A stretch of DNA of 58,248 nucleotides from Sulfurovum sp. (GCA_027012955.1 JALUYL010000048.1:1-58248); one strand, 5' to 3'. Shown: positions 1-8,922, numbered from the stretch's first letter. The notes: generated from the sequence alone by a model not told the origin. A program made the numbers and translations.

Positions 1-471
1 ATTTCACTTACTACAGAGGAGTTTGCTTCGTTAAACCTAGCTTGTGAGGATGTCTTTATAGTAGAAAATAAAATCACAATGCTCTCCTTTATGGATGTGA
101 AAAATGCCATCGTTATTTTCGGTAATGGCTATGGGGCAGGACGCATAAAAAATGCAAGGTGGTTAGAAAAGAAAAATATCTACTACTGGGGTGATATAGA
201 TATGGATGGTTTTGCTATACTTTCTCAAGTAAGAGGCTATTTTTCACAAACACAATCACTACTTATGAATAGTAAAACTATAGAGAAGTTTAAAGAGTTG
301 GCTGTAAGTAGTAGTGATCGAAGTTCTAAGCTGTTAGCATATTTGGATGATTCAGAGAAAGTTGTATATGAGAGGTTAGTTAATGATTATTATAGGGAGA
401 ACTTTCGACTTGAACAGGAGAGGATACCTTTTTCTTATGTGCAGGAAGAAGTGAATTTGACACAAAAATAG
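1..471 (+). CDS. jetD: JetD-like (DUF2220) C-terminal fragment, Wadjet anti-plasmid system
   Basis: The frame is open from base 1, so this is a gene cut by the window edge, not the 130-aa ORF starting at 79. The first residues in frame read VFIVENKITMLSF, followed by IFGNGYGAG and YYWGDIDMDGFAIL. This pattern of a VEN strand, a glycine-rich turn and a GDIDxxG acidic motif matches the Toprim-like C-terminal domain of DUF2220/JetD, the nuclease-like subunit of Wadjet (JetABCD) systems that act against plasmids. GDIDMDG carries the metal-binding acidic residues. The jetABC genes, if present, would lie upstream outside the window. An orphan DUF2220 protein is the alternative. Family call is fairly secure, system call is inferred. 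Confidence 0.7.
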   Translation: MSLTTEEFASLNLACEDVFIVENKITMLSFMDVKNAIVIFGNGYGAGRIKNARWLEKKNIYYWGDIDMDGFAILSQVRGYFSQTQSLLMNSKTIEKFKELAVSSSDRSSKLLAYLDDSEKVVYERLVNDYYRENFRLEQERIPFSYVQEEVNLTQK

Positions 472-504
472 TATTTGTATATAACAAAAAAGAAAGGATA
501 ATGC

Positions 505-768
505 ATGAAAGAACTTAAAAAAATACCAGAGTTTAAAAGTGAGTCAGAAGAGTCTGCTTTTTGGGATAAACATGATGTGACAGAGTATTTTGATATGAGT
601 AGAGCTAAACCTTTGCGTTTTGCAAACTTGAAGAAGACGACAAAGAGTATATCACTGCGTTTACCTGTCGATATGATTGAAGAGCTTAAAGTAAAAGCAA
701 ATGCTATGGATGTCCCTTATCAGTCTCTCATAAAAATGTTTTTAACAAATGCACTTAAGAGAGCATAA
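505..768 (+). CDS. CopG/BrnA-like ribbon-helix-helix antitoxin, orphan
   Basis: An 87-aa protein with the N-terminal pattern ExSAFWDKHDVTEYFD and a C-terminal KSISLRLPVDMIEELKVKA segment. This layout is that of BrnA/CopG-type antitoxins: an acidic linker that contacts the toxin, then a ribbon-helix-helix DNA-binding domain with the beta-strand SISLRLP. An AAAGGA ribosome site precedes the ATG at 505. No BrnT-type toxin ORF is visible on either side (jetD fragment upstream, rpmE downstream), so it is either an orphan antitoxin or a small repressor. It lies 33 nt after the jetD stop and could be cotranscribed with it. Confidence 0.65.
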   Translation: MKELKKIPEFKSESEESAFWDKHDVTEYFDMSRAKPLRFANLKKTTKSISLRLPVDMIEELKVKANAMDVPYQSLIKMFLTNALKRA

Positions 769-851
769 TACACCTTTAGTGTGAAAGAGTGAAAGTGTTG
801 TTTGTGCAGTGGTATCTAAGATGCTTTTATAAAAATTTAAACCTATTTTGC

Positions 852-857
852 TATAAT
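852..857 (+). promoter_or_regulatory. Probable -10 of the rpmE promoter, ~110-nt leader
   Basis: TATAAT within TGCTATAATTC, preceded by an AT-rich stretch without a good -35. It leaves about 110 nt of leader before the rpmE start. The leader contains a GTTGTC...GACAC partial inverted repeat. Ribosomal protein L31 genes often have autoregulatory leaders, so this UTR may be one, but I cannot assign it to a known motif. Confidence 0.4.
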
Positions 858-975
858 TCTGCCCTAATTGTTGTCTCAGAATGACTGTTGCAACGACACT
901 TTTTGAAAAAAAAGGAAGAGCTATAGGCTAGAGCAGATTAGTTATCTGTCACCAAATAAACTTTTAGGAAATACA

Positions 976-1176
976 ATGAGAAAAGAAATTCACCCAAATT
1001 ACGTAGAATGTAATGTAACATGTGCTTGTGGAAACAAGTTTGAAATTAGAACAGACAAAGCAGAAATGTCAATCGATATTTGTAATGAATGTCACCCATT
1101 CTTTACAGGTTCTGAGAAAATTCTTGATGCTGCTGGTAGAGTTGAGAAATTTAAAAGCAAATACAAATTGTCGTAA
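976..1176 (+). CDS. rpmE: 50S ribosomal protein L31
   Basis: A 66-aa protein beginning [20 protein letters not shown], characteristic of bacterial L31 (bL31). Cys residues at VTCACG and [11 protein letters not shown] form the zinc-binding C+ type arrangement, CxC...CxxC, so this is the zinc-containing paralogue. HPFFTG is the conserved family motif. The length is normal. The ATG follows TTTTAGGAAATACA, giving an AGGA ribosome site. It precedes rsmI, as often in Campylobacterota, with a stem-loop between them. The overlapping 70-aa frame at 1022 is a shadow. Confidence 0.97.
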   Translation: MRKEIHPNYVECNVTCACGNKFEIRTDKAEMSIDICNECHPFFTGSEKILDAAGRVEKFKSKYKLS

Positions 1177-1193
1177 GACTTCACGTATACTTT

Positions 1194-1210
1194 TGGGGAC
1201 ATCTGTCCCC
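1194..1210 (+). terminator. Stem-loop between rpmE and rsmI
   Basis: GGGGACA-TC-TGTCCCC forms a perfect 7-bp GC-rich stem right after rpmE. A T-rich stretch follows about 10 nt later. It could be a weak terminator or attenuator, or a small REP-like palindrome; the missing direct U-tract makes termination uncertain. Confidence 0.4.
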
Positions 1211-1243
1211 ACTCTTCATTTATTTATTGCCTAAAGGCACCTT

Positions 1244-2053
1244 ATGATTACATTTATCCCCACTCCTATCGGAAACCCACAAGACATTACTATTAGAGCG
1301 ATGAAGCTTTTTGAACAAGCAACACTTTTTTTGTGTGAAGATACACGCCAGACCAAACGGCTTTTACGCTTACTTGAAGAGCGGTTTGATATGACGTACC
1401 CTGATGTAGAGTTCTATAGTTTTAATGAGCATAATGGTCAAGAGAGACTAGATGAATTTGGTGAAACTTTTAAAGATAAAGAAGTGGTGTATGTGAGTGA
1501 TGCAGGTATGCCTGTTATCTCTGATCCTGGGCAGTTACTTGTGGCATATGCCCAAGAAAATGACCTAAAATATGATGTACTCCCTGGTGCGTCAGCAGTG
1601 ACTACAGCATACGCAGCCTCTGGCTTTGAAGAGGGTAAGTTTTTGTTTTATGCTTTTTTACCGCACAAGGGTAAAGAGCGTGCTTCAGCACTAGCAGAAG
1701 CGATGAATAATGGGTATAACACGGTACTGTACGAGTCTCCTCATCGTTTGGAAAAGCTTTTGGATGAAGTAGAAAGTATGGATGAAAACAGAGAACTTTT
1801 TTTAGCTAAAGAGATAAGTAAAAAATACCAAAACTACTACCGTGGTACAGCCAAATCTTTAAACGCACAGCTCAAAGAGCTCACCATACGTGGGGAATGG
1901 GTAGTGGTCATAAAAGCCAAAGCTCAAGCAGAGAAAAACCTTAGTTTTTCTGAAGTTTTACAGCTTGATTTGCCACCTAAACCTAAAGCCAAACTCTTGT
2001 CACAGCTTAGTGACAAGTCAGTTAAAGAGTGGTATAACGAACTCATAGGTTAG
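1244..2053 (+). CDS. rsmI: 16S rRNA (cytidine1402-2'-O)-methyltransferase
   Basis: A 269-aa SAM-dependent methyltransferase of the tetrapyrrole-methylase fold. The order of motifs is that of RsmI: TPIGNPQDITIRA at the N-terminus, CEDTRQTKRLL around residue 31, SDAGMPVISDPG around 86, PGASAVTTAYAASGF around 118, and FLPHKGKER. It methylates the 2'-OH of C1402 in the ribosomal decoding centre, together with RsmH which is not in the window. Length is slightly short of the E. coli protein at the C-terminus. It is followed after 41 nt by rlmB, so rRNA modification enzymes cluster here. Confidence 0.95.
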   Translation: MITFIPTPIGNPQDITIRAMKLFEQATLFLCEDTRQTKRLLRLLEERFDMTYPDVEFYSFNEHNGQERLDEFGETFKDKEVVYVSDAGMPVISDPGQLLVAYAQENDLKYDVLPGASAVTTAYAASGFEEGKFLFYAFLPHKGKERASALAEAMNNGYNTVLYESPHRLEKLLDEVESMDENRELFLAKEISKKYQNYYRGTAKSLNAQLKELTIRGEWVVVIKAKAQAEKNLSFSEVLQLDLPPKPKAKLLSQLSDKSVKEWYNELIG

Positions 2054-2094
2054 GATTAACCCCCTAAAAGCAAAAATTAGATAAAATCTATCTT

Positions 2095-2781
2095 ATGATA
2101 ATTTACGGAAAACAAGTCTGTCTTTATGCCTTAGAGCATAAAGAGGCATATATAAAAACAGTGTATGTGGCAAAGAAGAACATCCTTCCACAAGAGCTCT
2201 TTCACAAGTACCACGATAAGATTAAATTTTTAGAAGAGAAATGGGCACAGTCCATGGCTAAAGGTGGGAACCATCAAGGTATCTTGGTGGAGATGAATGT
2301 GTACAAACAAGCGGATTTCTCAACCATTAAAAAAAGTAGCTTCATTGTGATACTTGATGGTTTAACAGATGTGGGGAACATTGGTGCCATTGTACGTTCT
2401 GCGTATGCTTTGGGTGCAGATGCCATCATCGCTGCAGGAGTGAAACATCTTAACTTTGCAGCGATTGCGCGTACGAGTTCAGGGGCATTGTTAGATATGC
2501 CTTTCATGGTAGCTTCAAATGTACTGGACAATATTAATGAACTACAGCAAACAGGTTTTCAGCTGTATGGTGCTTCTATGGATGGTGAGAGTATTCATAC
2601 CTGCGAATTTGCCGAAAAACGTGTTTTAGTGATGGGTAGTGAAGGAAAAGGACTTTCAAAAAAAGTGGCTTCCAAGATAAATACAAAGGTCTCTATTGAG
2701 ATGCAACATGCTTTTGATTCACTCAATGTGAGTGCCGCAGCAGCGATTTTAATACACAGGATGGGTTATGCAGTTAAGTGA
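2095..2781 (+). CDS. rlmB: 23S rRNA 2'-O-methyltransferase, SpoU/TrmH family (RlmB-like)
   Basis: A 228-aa SPOUT methyltransferase. The three knot motifs are visible: LTDVGNIGAIVRSAYALGAD (motif 1, catalytic Asn/Arg), VMGSEGKGLS (motif 2) and SLNVSAAAAILIHR (motif 3). The short N-terminal domain fits RlmB, which methylates G2251 in the 23S P-loop, but TrmH-type tRNA specificity cannot be excluded from sequence alone. There is no strong ribosome site before the ATG. The end overlaps the next gene by 14 nt, indicating translational coupling. Confidence 0.88.
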   Translation: MIIYGKQVCLYALEHKEAYIKTVYVAKKNILPQELFHKYHDKIKFLEEKWAQSMAKGGNHQGILVEMNVYKQADFSTIKKSSFIVILDGLTDVGNIGAIVRSAYALGADAIIAAGVKHLNFAAIARTSSGALLDMPFMVASNVLDNINELQQTGFQLYGASMDGESIHTCEFAEKRVLVMGSEGKGLSKKVASKINTKVSIEMQHAFDSLNVSAAAAILIHRMGYAVK

Positions 2782-3712
2782 TATATTAGAAGAAAATAGT
2801 ATCAAGATGATAAGTCAACAGACTAAGATATCTGAAGAAAATCTTGACAGTCTTTTAGCTAAAAAATTTGAAAATTTAAAAAAAGTGAAAGCTTTAGGGT
2901 TTATCTCTATACTTGAGAGAGAATATAATGCTACCTTAACTGATATACGTGAGGAAGCCTATGCATATTATAGCCAATTGGGCGATGATAAAAGTATTAC
3001 TTTAGGTATGCCTATCGTTGAAGAAAAAAAGGGTACATCAAAATTATTTTTATTTATTGTCCTAGGACTTTTAGGGTATGCCACATGGTACTTTTTAACC
3101 CAGTTCGACAAAAAGCATTTAAGTGAGCTTATTCCTTTTATTGATGAAGAAACGATTGAGAGTTTTATCGGTGAGTCTGTAGATGGAGTTGAAGCGTTAA
3201 GTATCGTAAAGGTTGATGACGCAGAGACCGCAAATCAGCCTATAATCGATAAACCTATGGTCTCTGCAGTTGATGCATCTGCAGAAGTCAAAGTGGAAGA
3301 AACACCTTTGGCACCAACTGTCACAGTCAGTACAGAAGACAGTAGTGCAGTGGTAACAGAAACAGTCACAGACATGGCTCCTACCATAGAGATAGAAGAA
3401 TTACCTCTATCTGTAGAGGCGAATGTGTCTACGACGATGTCTATTGTTCCTGTGAGTCGTTTATGGTTTGGGGTGATAGATACTGAAACAAAAAAGAGGA
3501 AAAACTTCTCTATCTCAGATGCCTATACTTTAGATACGACAACAAATAGATGGCTTATCGCAACATCTTCAGCACCTTTTTCTTTGAAAAATTCTGAGGT
3601 GACACAAGCCTTTAATGATGCAAAAGAACATTATTTTAAGATAGATAAAGATGGAGCCGTAGAGCTCACAAAAAGTGATTATGTCAGCCTTGGTGGCTGG
3701 GCACAATGGTAA
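2768..3712 (+). CDS. RodZ-like single-pass membrane protein of unknown function
   Basis: 314 aa. Residues 1-80 form a helical domain resembling the HTH/RodZ N-terminal fold (repeated ISEENLDSLL, ALGFISILEREY). A single transmembrane segment, LFLFIVLGLLGYATWYFL, lies at about 96-114. It is followed by an acidic Thr/Val/Glu-rich linker (roughly 150-225) and a C-terminal beta-rich domain ending in LGGWAQW. This cytoplasmic HTH-TM-periplasmic order is like RodZ, which links MreB to the cell wall, but sequence identity is too weak to name it. It overlaps rlmB by 14 nt and is followed 30 nt later by the aminotransferase gene. Confidence 0.6.
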   Translation: MQLSDILEENSIKMISQQTKISEENLDSLLAKKFENLKKVKALGFISILEREYNATLTDIREEAYAYYSQLGDDKSITLGMPIVEEKKGTSKLFLFIVLGLLGYATWYFLTQFDKKHLSELIPFIDEETIESFIGESVDGVEALSIVKVDDAETANQPIIDKPMVSAVDASAEVKVEETPLAPTVTVSTEDSSAVVTETVTDMAPTIEIEELPLSVEANVSTTMSIVPVSRLWFGVIDTETKKRKNFSISDAYTLDTTTNRWLIATSSAPFSLKNSEVTQAFNDAKEHYFKIDKDGAVELTKSDYVSLGGWAQW

Positions 3713-3742
3713 ATACTACAGAATTTTTAAAGAGAGTACACA

Positions 3743-4969
3743 ATGTTTGATGAAATTCAATTTGATAAAATAAACCGACTACCAAAGTATCTCTTTGCTG
3801 AGATTAATGATTTGAAAATGAAATTAAGACGCGAAGGTGCAGATATCATCGATTTCTCTATGGGAAACCCTGATGCAGCTACGCCGCAACCCATTGTAGA
3901 CAAGCTTTGTGAAACAGCACAAAAGCCTCGAACACATAGGTATAGTGCGAGTAAAGGTATCTACAAACTCCGTTTAGCGATGAGTAATTGGTATAAACGT
4001 AAATATAACGCAGACCTAGACCCAGATACAGAAGTGGTAGCAACGATGGGAAGTAAAGAGGGGTATGTGCATCTCGTGCAGGCGATTGCAAACCCTGGTG
4101 ATGTGGCTATCGTGCCTGATCCCACATACCCTATCCACTCTCAGGCATTTATACTCGCAGGGGCAAATGTAGAGAAAATGGAGCTTGTCTTTGATGAAGA
4201 GACGTTTGTAGTAGATGAAGAGAAATTCTTAGCAGACGTCAGGGAAGCATTAGACAACTCCGTTCCTCAAGCAAAGTTTTTAGTGGTAAACTTTCCACAT
4301 AACCCAACTACAGCTACTGTGACGCCAGAGTTTTATGTGAAGTTAGTGGCACTTGCGAAAGAAAAGCGCTTTTACATCATCTCTGACATTGCCTATGCAG
4401 ATATCACTTTTGATGGCTATAAAACACCATCTATCATGGAAGTTGAGGGTGCGAAAGATGTGGCAGTAGAGTCATACACACTCTCAAAGTCTTACAATAT
4501 GGCAGGATGGAGAGTAGGGTTCATTGTGGGGAACAAAAAGCTTATTGGTGCACTTCAAAGCATTAAATCTTGGCTTGATTATGGGATGTTTACGCCTATT
4601 CAGGTTGCAGCTACTGTGGCGCTTGATGAGCATCACTATGTACCTGATGAGCAGATTATCCCTCGTTACCAAAAGCGTCGTGATGTAATGTTAGACGCTT
4701 TTGCCAATGCAGGTTGGAAGATGGGTAAACCAAATGCCTCTATGTTCATCTGGGGGAAAATCCCTGAAGTGGCACGTGATATGGGCAGTTTAGAATTTGC
4801 AAAACAGCTTCTTCTTAAAGCAGGTGTGGCTGTGAGTCCTGGTATTGGCTTTGGTAAGTATGGTGATGATTATGTGCGTATTGCCCTTATAGAAAACGAA
4901 AAACGTATCCGCCAAGCGGCAAAAAACATCAAGAAGTTCCTCAAAGAGCTTGAAGAAGAGAAGAAATAG
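3743..4969 (+). CDS. PLP-dependent aminotransferase, AlaC/LL-DAP aminotransferase type
   Basis: 408-aa class I/II aminotransferase. FSMGNPDAATP near the N-terminus contacts substrate, SKGIYKLRLAM and GSKEGYVHL are PLP-domain motifs, NFPHNPTT carries the PLP-ring Asn, and K249 in SYTLSKSYNMAGWRVGF is the Schiff-base lysine. The N-terminal motif DFSMGNPD and overall layout resemble AlaC, and Campylobacterota homologues are often labelled LL-diaminopimelate aminotransferase. It lies 2 nt before hom, with which it forms an operon of aspartate-family amino acid synthesis. The exact substrate is not settled by sequence. Confidence 0.85.
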   Translation: MFDEIQFDKINRLPKYLFAEINDLKMKLRREGADIIDFSMGNPDAATPQPIVDKLCETAQKPRTHRYSASKGIYKLRLAMSNWYKRKYNADLDPDTEVVATMGSKEGYVHLVQAIANPGDVAIVPDPTYPIHSQAFILAGANVEKMELVFDEETFVVDEEKFLADVREALDNSVPQAKFLVVNFPHNPTTATVTPEFYVKLVALAKEKRFYIISDIAYADITFDGYKTPSIMEVEGAKDVAVESYTLSKSYNMAGWRVGFIVGNKKLIGALQSIKSWLDYGMFTPIQVAATVALDEHHYVPDEQIIPRYQKRRDVMLDAFANAGWKMGKPNASMFIWGKIPEVARDMGSLEFAKQLLLKAGVAVSPGIGFGKYGDDYVRIALIENEKRIRQAAKNIKKFLKELEEEKK

Positions 4970-4971
4970 TT

Positions 4972-6234
4972 ATGGTAAAAATAGGAATACTCGGTGTCGG
5001 TACTGTAGGTGCTTCTGTAGCAAAGATATTAGAAGAAAATGCAGACATCATTGAAGCACGTGCGGGTAAGAAGATAGTTGCTAAGTCTGGTGTGGTGAAA
5101 AACCTTGCTAAAGACAGAGGCGTTTCTATCAAGCTATCTGACAATCCATTAGATGTGGTAAGTGACCCAGAGATAGACATCGTAGTAGAGCTTATGGGTG
5201 GGGTTGAAGAGCCATATGCCTTAGTAAAGAAAGCACTTGAAAATGGCAAAGCAGTTGTTACTGCAAACAAAGCACTTCTAGCCTACCACCGTTACGAACT
5301 CCAAGAGATAGCTGGAGACATACCTCTTATGTATGAAGCAAGTACGGCTGGAGGTATCCCTATTATCGGTGCTTTGCGCACGGGACTTTCTGCGAATCAT
5401 ATAGAGTCTATTCAAGGTATTATGAATGGTACGTGTAACTATATGCTTACTAACATGATAAACAATGGTGCAAAATATGAAGAGATACTCAAAGAGTCTC
5501 AAGAACTAGGCTACGCAGAAGCTGACCCTACGTTTGATGTGGGTGGGTTTGATGCGTCACACAAGCTACTCATCTTGGCAAGTATCGCGTATGGCATAGA
5601 TGCAAAACCAGAGGATATTCTCATAGAGGGGATAGAAAACATCACAAGTACCGATGTAGATTTTGCCAAAGAGTTCGGTTATGAGATTAAGTCTTTAGGT
5701 ATCGCTAAAAAAGTAGGTAATGGCGTAGAACTACGTGTACACGCAACGATGATACCTGCAGACTCTATGATAGCCAAAGTTGATGGTGTGATGAACGCTG
5801 TGACTGTAGTAGGTGACCGTGTAGGGGAGACCATGTATTATGGACCAGGTGCTGGTGGAGATGCCACAGCTTCTGCTGTTATCTCTGATATCGTAGACAT
5901 CGTACGTGGAAACCAAGGACCGATGCTAGGTTATAAAAAGGGCTTAGAGTCAGGACTTAAACTTCTACCTAAAGAAGACATCGTGACACAGTACTACCTT
6001 AGACTTGAGGTTGCAGATGAGAGTGGTGTATTAGCCAGTATCACATCAACACTTGGTGAGTTCGGCATTTCTATAGAAGCTATGTTACAAAAGCCTTCTA
6101 GCACTTTTGATAGAGCAAAACTTCTCTTCACTACGCACAAGTGTAAAGAGAGCGAGATGCAAGAGGCTATGACTGCACTTGGCAAGCTTGATGTTGTTCA
6201 TGGTGAGATTGCTATGATGAGGATTGAGAAGTAG
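4972..6234 (+). CDS. hom: Homoserine dehydrogenase
   Basis: 420 aa. It reduces aspartate semialdehyde to homoserine, the branch point to threonine and methionine. The N-terminal Rossmann motif GILGVGTVGASVAKIL, the catalytic segment ANKALLAYH, GIMNGTCNYML and the GYAEADPTFDVGGFDASHK motif are all present. The C-terminal ~75 residues (YYLRLEVADESGVLASITSTL) are an ACT domain, implying feedback control by threonine. The monofunctional, ACT-containing length is standard. It follows the aminotransferase gene by 2 nt, so the two are cotranscribed. Confidence 0.96.
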   Translation: MVKIGILGVGTVGASVAKILEENADIIEARAGKKIVAKSGVVKNLAKDRGVSIKLSDNPLDVVSDPEIDIVVELMGGVEEPYALVKKALENGKAVVTANKALLAYHRYELQEIAGDIPLMYEASTAGGIPIIGALRTGLSANHIESIQGIMNGTCNYMLTNMINNGAKYEEILKESQELGYAEADPTFDVGGFDASHKLLILASIAYGIDAKPEDILIEGIENITSTDVDFAKEFGYEIKSLGIAKKVGNGVELRVHATMIPADSMIAKVDGVMNAVTVVGDRVGETMYYGPGAGGDATASAVISDIVDIVRGNQGPMLGYKKGLESGLKLLPKEDIVTQYYLRLEVADESGVLASITSTLGEFGISIEAMLQKPSSTFDRAKLLFTTHKCKESEMQEAMTALGKLDVVHGEIAMMRIEK

Positions 6235-6259
6235 ATAAGGGGTAAATGATACGATTATA

Positions 6260-6287
6260 TTGACTAATCGCCTCATATTATGATACT
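6260..6287 (+). promoter_or_regulatory. Probable sigma70 promoter of the fic gene
   Basis: TTGACT and GATACT with a 16-nt spacer lie about 40 nt before the fic start. It begins an independent transcription unit after hom. Confidence 0.45.
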
Positions 6288-6321
6288 ATTATCCTAAATA
6301 AACGGTTCATTGGAGTAAAAT

Positions 6322-7455
6322 ATGGATAATCGTCCTCAAAAGTGGATATGGCAACACCCTGACTATCCACATTTTAACTATGATAAAACATCACTTATAG
6401 ACTTACTTGGACAAATAGAACATCATCATGGTATTTTGCATGGTATTTCAATGTCAATGAATCAAAAAGACATCCAATCTATAAAAATTGAAGCACTTAT
6501 AAATGAAGCTATTAATACTTCAGCCATTGAGGGTGAATATCTCAAAAGAGAGAGTGTAAGGGCATCTTTATATAAAAAACTTTTACAACATTTTGATGCC
6601 AAGAATGATACTTCTACCCATCAAACGGATGCCTTGGTAGAAGTATTGATAGATTGTAGCACCAACCAAACAAACTTGACGCAAGAGCGACTACATGGCT
6701 GGCATAATTGTCTTTTTGTCTCCTCGTATAACCTGTTATATAAAATACGAATTGCATCATTTAGAGAGCATGATGATATGCAGGTAGTCTCTGGAGCTAT
6801 GGGACATGAAAAAGTACATTATATTGCACCTCCCGCTAAATCTATAGACAAAGATATAAAGGTTCTTTTAGACTGGATAGAGGATTGTGATGAAAATATA
6901 TATATTAAAAGTGCTTTAGCACATCTATGGTTTGTTTCTATACACCCTTATGATGATGGCAATGGCAGGATAGCTAGAGCTATCACTGACTATATACTTT
7001 CTGGTAGCTCACAAGTAGATTTTAAACTTTATTCTCTCTCTACAGCTATCAAAAATAAGCGTACAGAGTATTATGCTATGTTAGATAAAACGACTAATCT
7101 TTTTATCAATAGAAATTTTGATTTTACTGAATGGATACACTGGCACTTAGAGACTGTCAAGCAAGCGATGATTGATGCACAAAAAGAGCTAGAGTATCTC
7201 CTGCAAAAGACGAGATTCTGGGATGCTCATAGGTTGGATGCTCTTAGTCCACGTCAAGTAAAAGTACTCAATAGGGTTCTAGATGTAGGTAATGAAAATT
7301 TTGAAGGTGGCATAAATACTAAAAAATACATGGCTATGACAAAAGTGAGTAAAGCCACTGCAGTAAGAGATATAAAAGAGTTGGTAGATAAAGGGTGCAT
7401 TGTTCAGATAGAAGGCAGTAGTGGCAGGAATGTTCGGTATGAGGTTGTTGTGTGA
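6322..7455 (+). CDS. Fic-family AMP-transferase with N-terminal inhibitory helix and C-terminal wHTH
   Basis: 377 aa. The Fic catalytic motif HPYDDGNGRIAR begins near residue 208, with the catalytic His and the DGNGR phosphate-binding loop intact, so AMPylation of protein hydroxyls is expected. The N-terminal TSAIEGE around residues 66-72 fits the (S/T)xxxE(G/N) inhibitory helix of class II Fic proteins, meaning the enzyme is self-inhibited. The last ~60 residues (SKATAVRDIKELVDKGCIVQ) form a winged helix-turn-helix. This three-part form (DUF4172-like, Fic, wHTH) is common near mobile defence genes; its target is unknown. It has its own promoter and precedes the R-M genes. Confidence 0.85.
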   Translation: MDNRPQKWIWQHPDYPHFNYDKTSLIDLLGQIEHHHGILHGISMSMNQKDIQSIKIEALINEAINTSAIEGEYLKRESVRASLYKKLLQHFDAKNDTSTHQTDALVEVLIDCSTNQTNLTQERLHGWHNCLFVSSYNLLYKIRIASFREHDDMQVVSGAMGHEKVHYIAPPAKSIDKDIKVLLDWIEDCDENIYIKSALAHLWFVSIHPYDDGNGRIARAITDYILSGSSQVDFKLYSLSTAIKNKRTEYYAMLDKTTNLFINRNFDFTEWIHWHLETVKQAMIDAQKELEYLLQKTRFWDAHRLDALSPRQVKVLNRVLDVGNENFEGGINTKKYMAMTKVSKATAVRDIKELVDKGCIVQIEGSSGRNVRYEVVV

Positions 7456-7510
7456 GGCTTATGTTTTTTGGGTAGAATATGATTTGAGAAAAAGTGATTA
7501 TAACAATGAT

Positions 7511-7567
7511 GAAAAAATATGACAATTTGACAGATTTTTAACAGTATTGTTTTAGATATGGCATACT
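7511..7567 (+). promoter_or_regulatory. Tandem ATATGACA-box promoter module, copy 1 (methyltransferase gene)
   Basis: ATATGACA (7517-7524) is followed directly by ATTTGACA (7525-7532), then GATTTTTA. After exactly 29 nt comes CATACT (7562-7567), preceded by TG one base upstream, a likely extended -10. There is no -35 consensus at the expected place. The same layout recurs at 14640 and 41005. Here the start codon at 7600 would be ~26 nt after the transcription start. Confidence 0.6.
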
Positions 7568-7599
7568 TTGGTTTAATAAGAGAATCAAGGGATGACATA

Positions 7600-8922
7600 A
7601 TGACTGCACATAATCTTTTTAACTACAATTCTTCGGAGGAACTTTTGAATAAATCTATGATTTCAAATATTACAATATGTTTGAGAACGATAGAATTATT
7701 TGCAGGTGTTGGTGGTTTTCGTATAGGATTAGAAAGAGCATCTACTTCTGAAAAACAATTTGATATTGTTTGGAGTAATCAATGGGAACCATCTACCAAG
7801 ATGCAACATGCATCTGATGTGTATATGGCAAGATTTGGATTTGATAATCACTCAAATGAAGATATATCAAAAGTACAAGTGAAAGATATACCAGAGCATG
7901 ATGTTTTGGTAGGTGGATTTCCTTGTCAGGACTATTCTGTAGCCTCTTCACTTAAAAATGCACATGGCATTGTTGGTAAAAAAGGGGTACTATGGTGGGA
8001 AATTTATCGTATTCTTTTAGAAAAAAAATTAAAAGCACCCAAATATCTTATTTTAGAGAACGTAGATAGGCTTTTAAAATCTCCTGCCTCACAGAGAGGT
8101 AGAGACTTTTCCATTATTCTCTCTTCATTGAATTCACTTGGATATGCTGTTGAATGGCGTGTAATAGATGCAAGTGAGTATGGTATGCCTCAACGTCGAA
8201 AACGTGTGTTTATTATGGCATATAAAAAAGGTACAAAATTATATCAAACTCTAGTAAAATCAAAACCTATAGATGTTTTGAATAAAGATGCAGTTCTAAC
8301 AAAAACATTTCCAATTAATCTTATTTTAGAAGAAACCATTATTTCAAATACACTTAGTAATGATTTAGTAGATATAACGAATAATTTTAATAAAGAAACA
8401 CCTAAAAAGAATGCTTTCTGGGAAAGTGGATATATGATTGATGGTGTTTATTATACAACTAGAGTGAATGCTAATTATCAAGGTAAATGTATCACTTTAG
8501 GTGATGTACTTATGGATGAAAAAGATGTACCTAAAGAGTTTTATATCAATCAAGATGAACTTGAAAAATGGCAGTATCAAAAAGGTGCTAAGTCTTTTGA
8601 ACGTACTAATAAAACAACAGGGCATACATATACTTACAGTGAAGGTAAGATGAGTTTCCCTGATGCATTAGATAGAGCTTCTCGAACTATTATTACAGGT
8701 GAAGGTGGAGCAAGTGCTTCACGTTTTAAGCATGTAGTTCATATAAATGGTAAATATAGACGACTAACACCTATAGAGTTAGAGAGACTTAATATGTTTC
8801 CAAATAACCATACAGCAGGAGTTATAGATACAAAAAGAGCTTTTTTGATGGGAAATGCCTTGGTTATTGGGATTGTTGAGAGGATTGGAAAAACATTGTT
8901 GGAGTCTATAGATAATGGATAA
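7600..8922 (+). CDS. DNA (cytosine-5)-methyltransferase, type II R-M
   Basis: 440 aa from the ATG at 7600, which has AAGGGATG upstream; the longer 7558 start has no ribosome site, and ATG 7657 is a further option. C5-methyltransferase motifs run in order: TIELFAGVGGFRIGLE (motif I, SAM binding), GGFPCQDYS (motif IV, catalytic Cys ~109), LENVDRLL (VI), EYGMPQRRKRVFI (VIII), and a C-terminal LTPIELERLNMFP...LMGNALVIGIV (IX/X). The target-recognition region lies at roughly 250-370. It overlaps the nuclease gene by 8 nt. The strongly AT-rich base use differs from the housekeeping genes, suggesting transfer. The target sequence cannot be read from the protein. Confidence 0.93.
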   Translation: MTAHNLFNYNSSEELLNKSMISNITICLRTIELFAGVGGFRIGLERASTSEKQFDIVWSNQWEPSTKMQHASDVYMARFGFDNHSNEDISKVQVKDIPEHDVLVGGFPCQDYSVASSLKNAHGIVGKKGVLWWEIYRILLEKKLKAPKYLILENVDRLLKSPASQRGRDFSIILSSLNSLGYAVEWRVIDASEYGMPQRRKRVFIMAYKKGTKLYQTLVKSKPIDVLNKDAVLTKTFPINLILEETIISNTLSNDLVDITNNFNKETPKKNAFWESGYMIDGVYYTTRVNANYQGKCITLGDVLMDEKDVPKEFYINQDELEKWQYQKGAKSFERTNKTTGHTYTYSEGKMSFPDALDRASRTIITGEGGASASRFKHVVHINGKYRRLTPIELERLNMFPNNHTAGVIDTKRAFLMGNALVIGIVERIGKTLLESIDNG

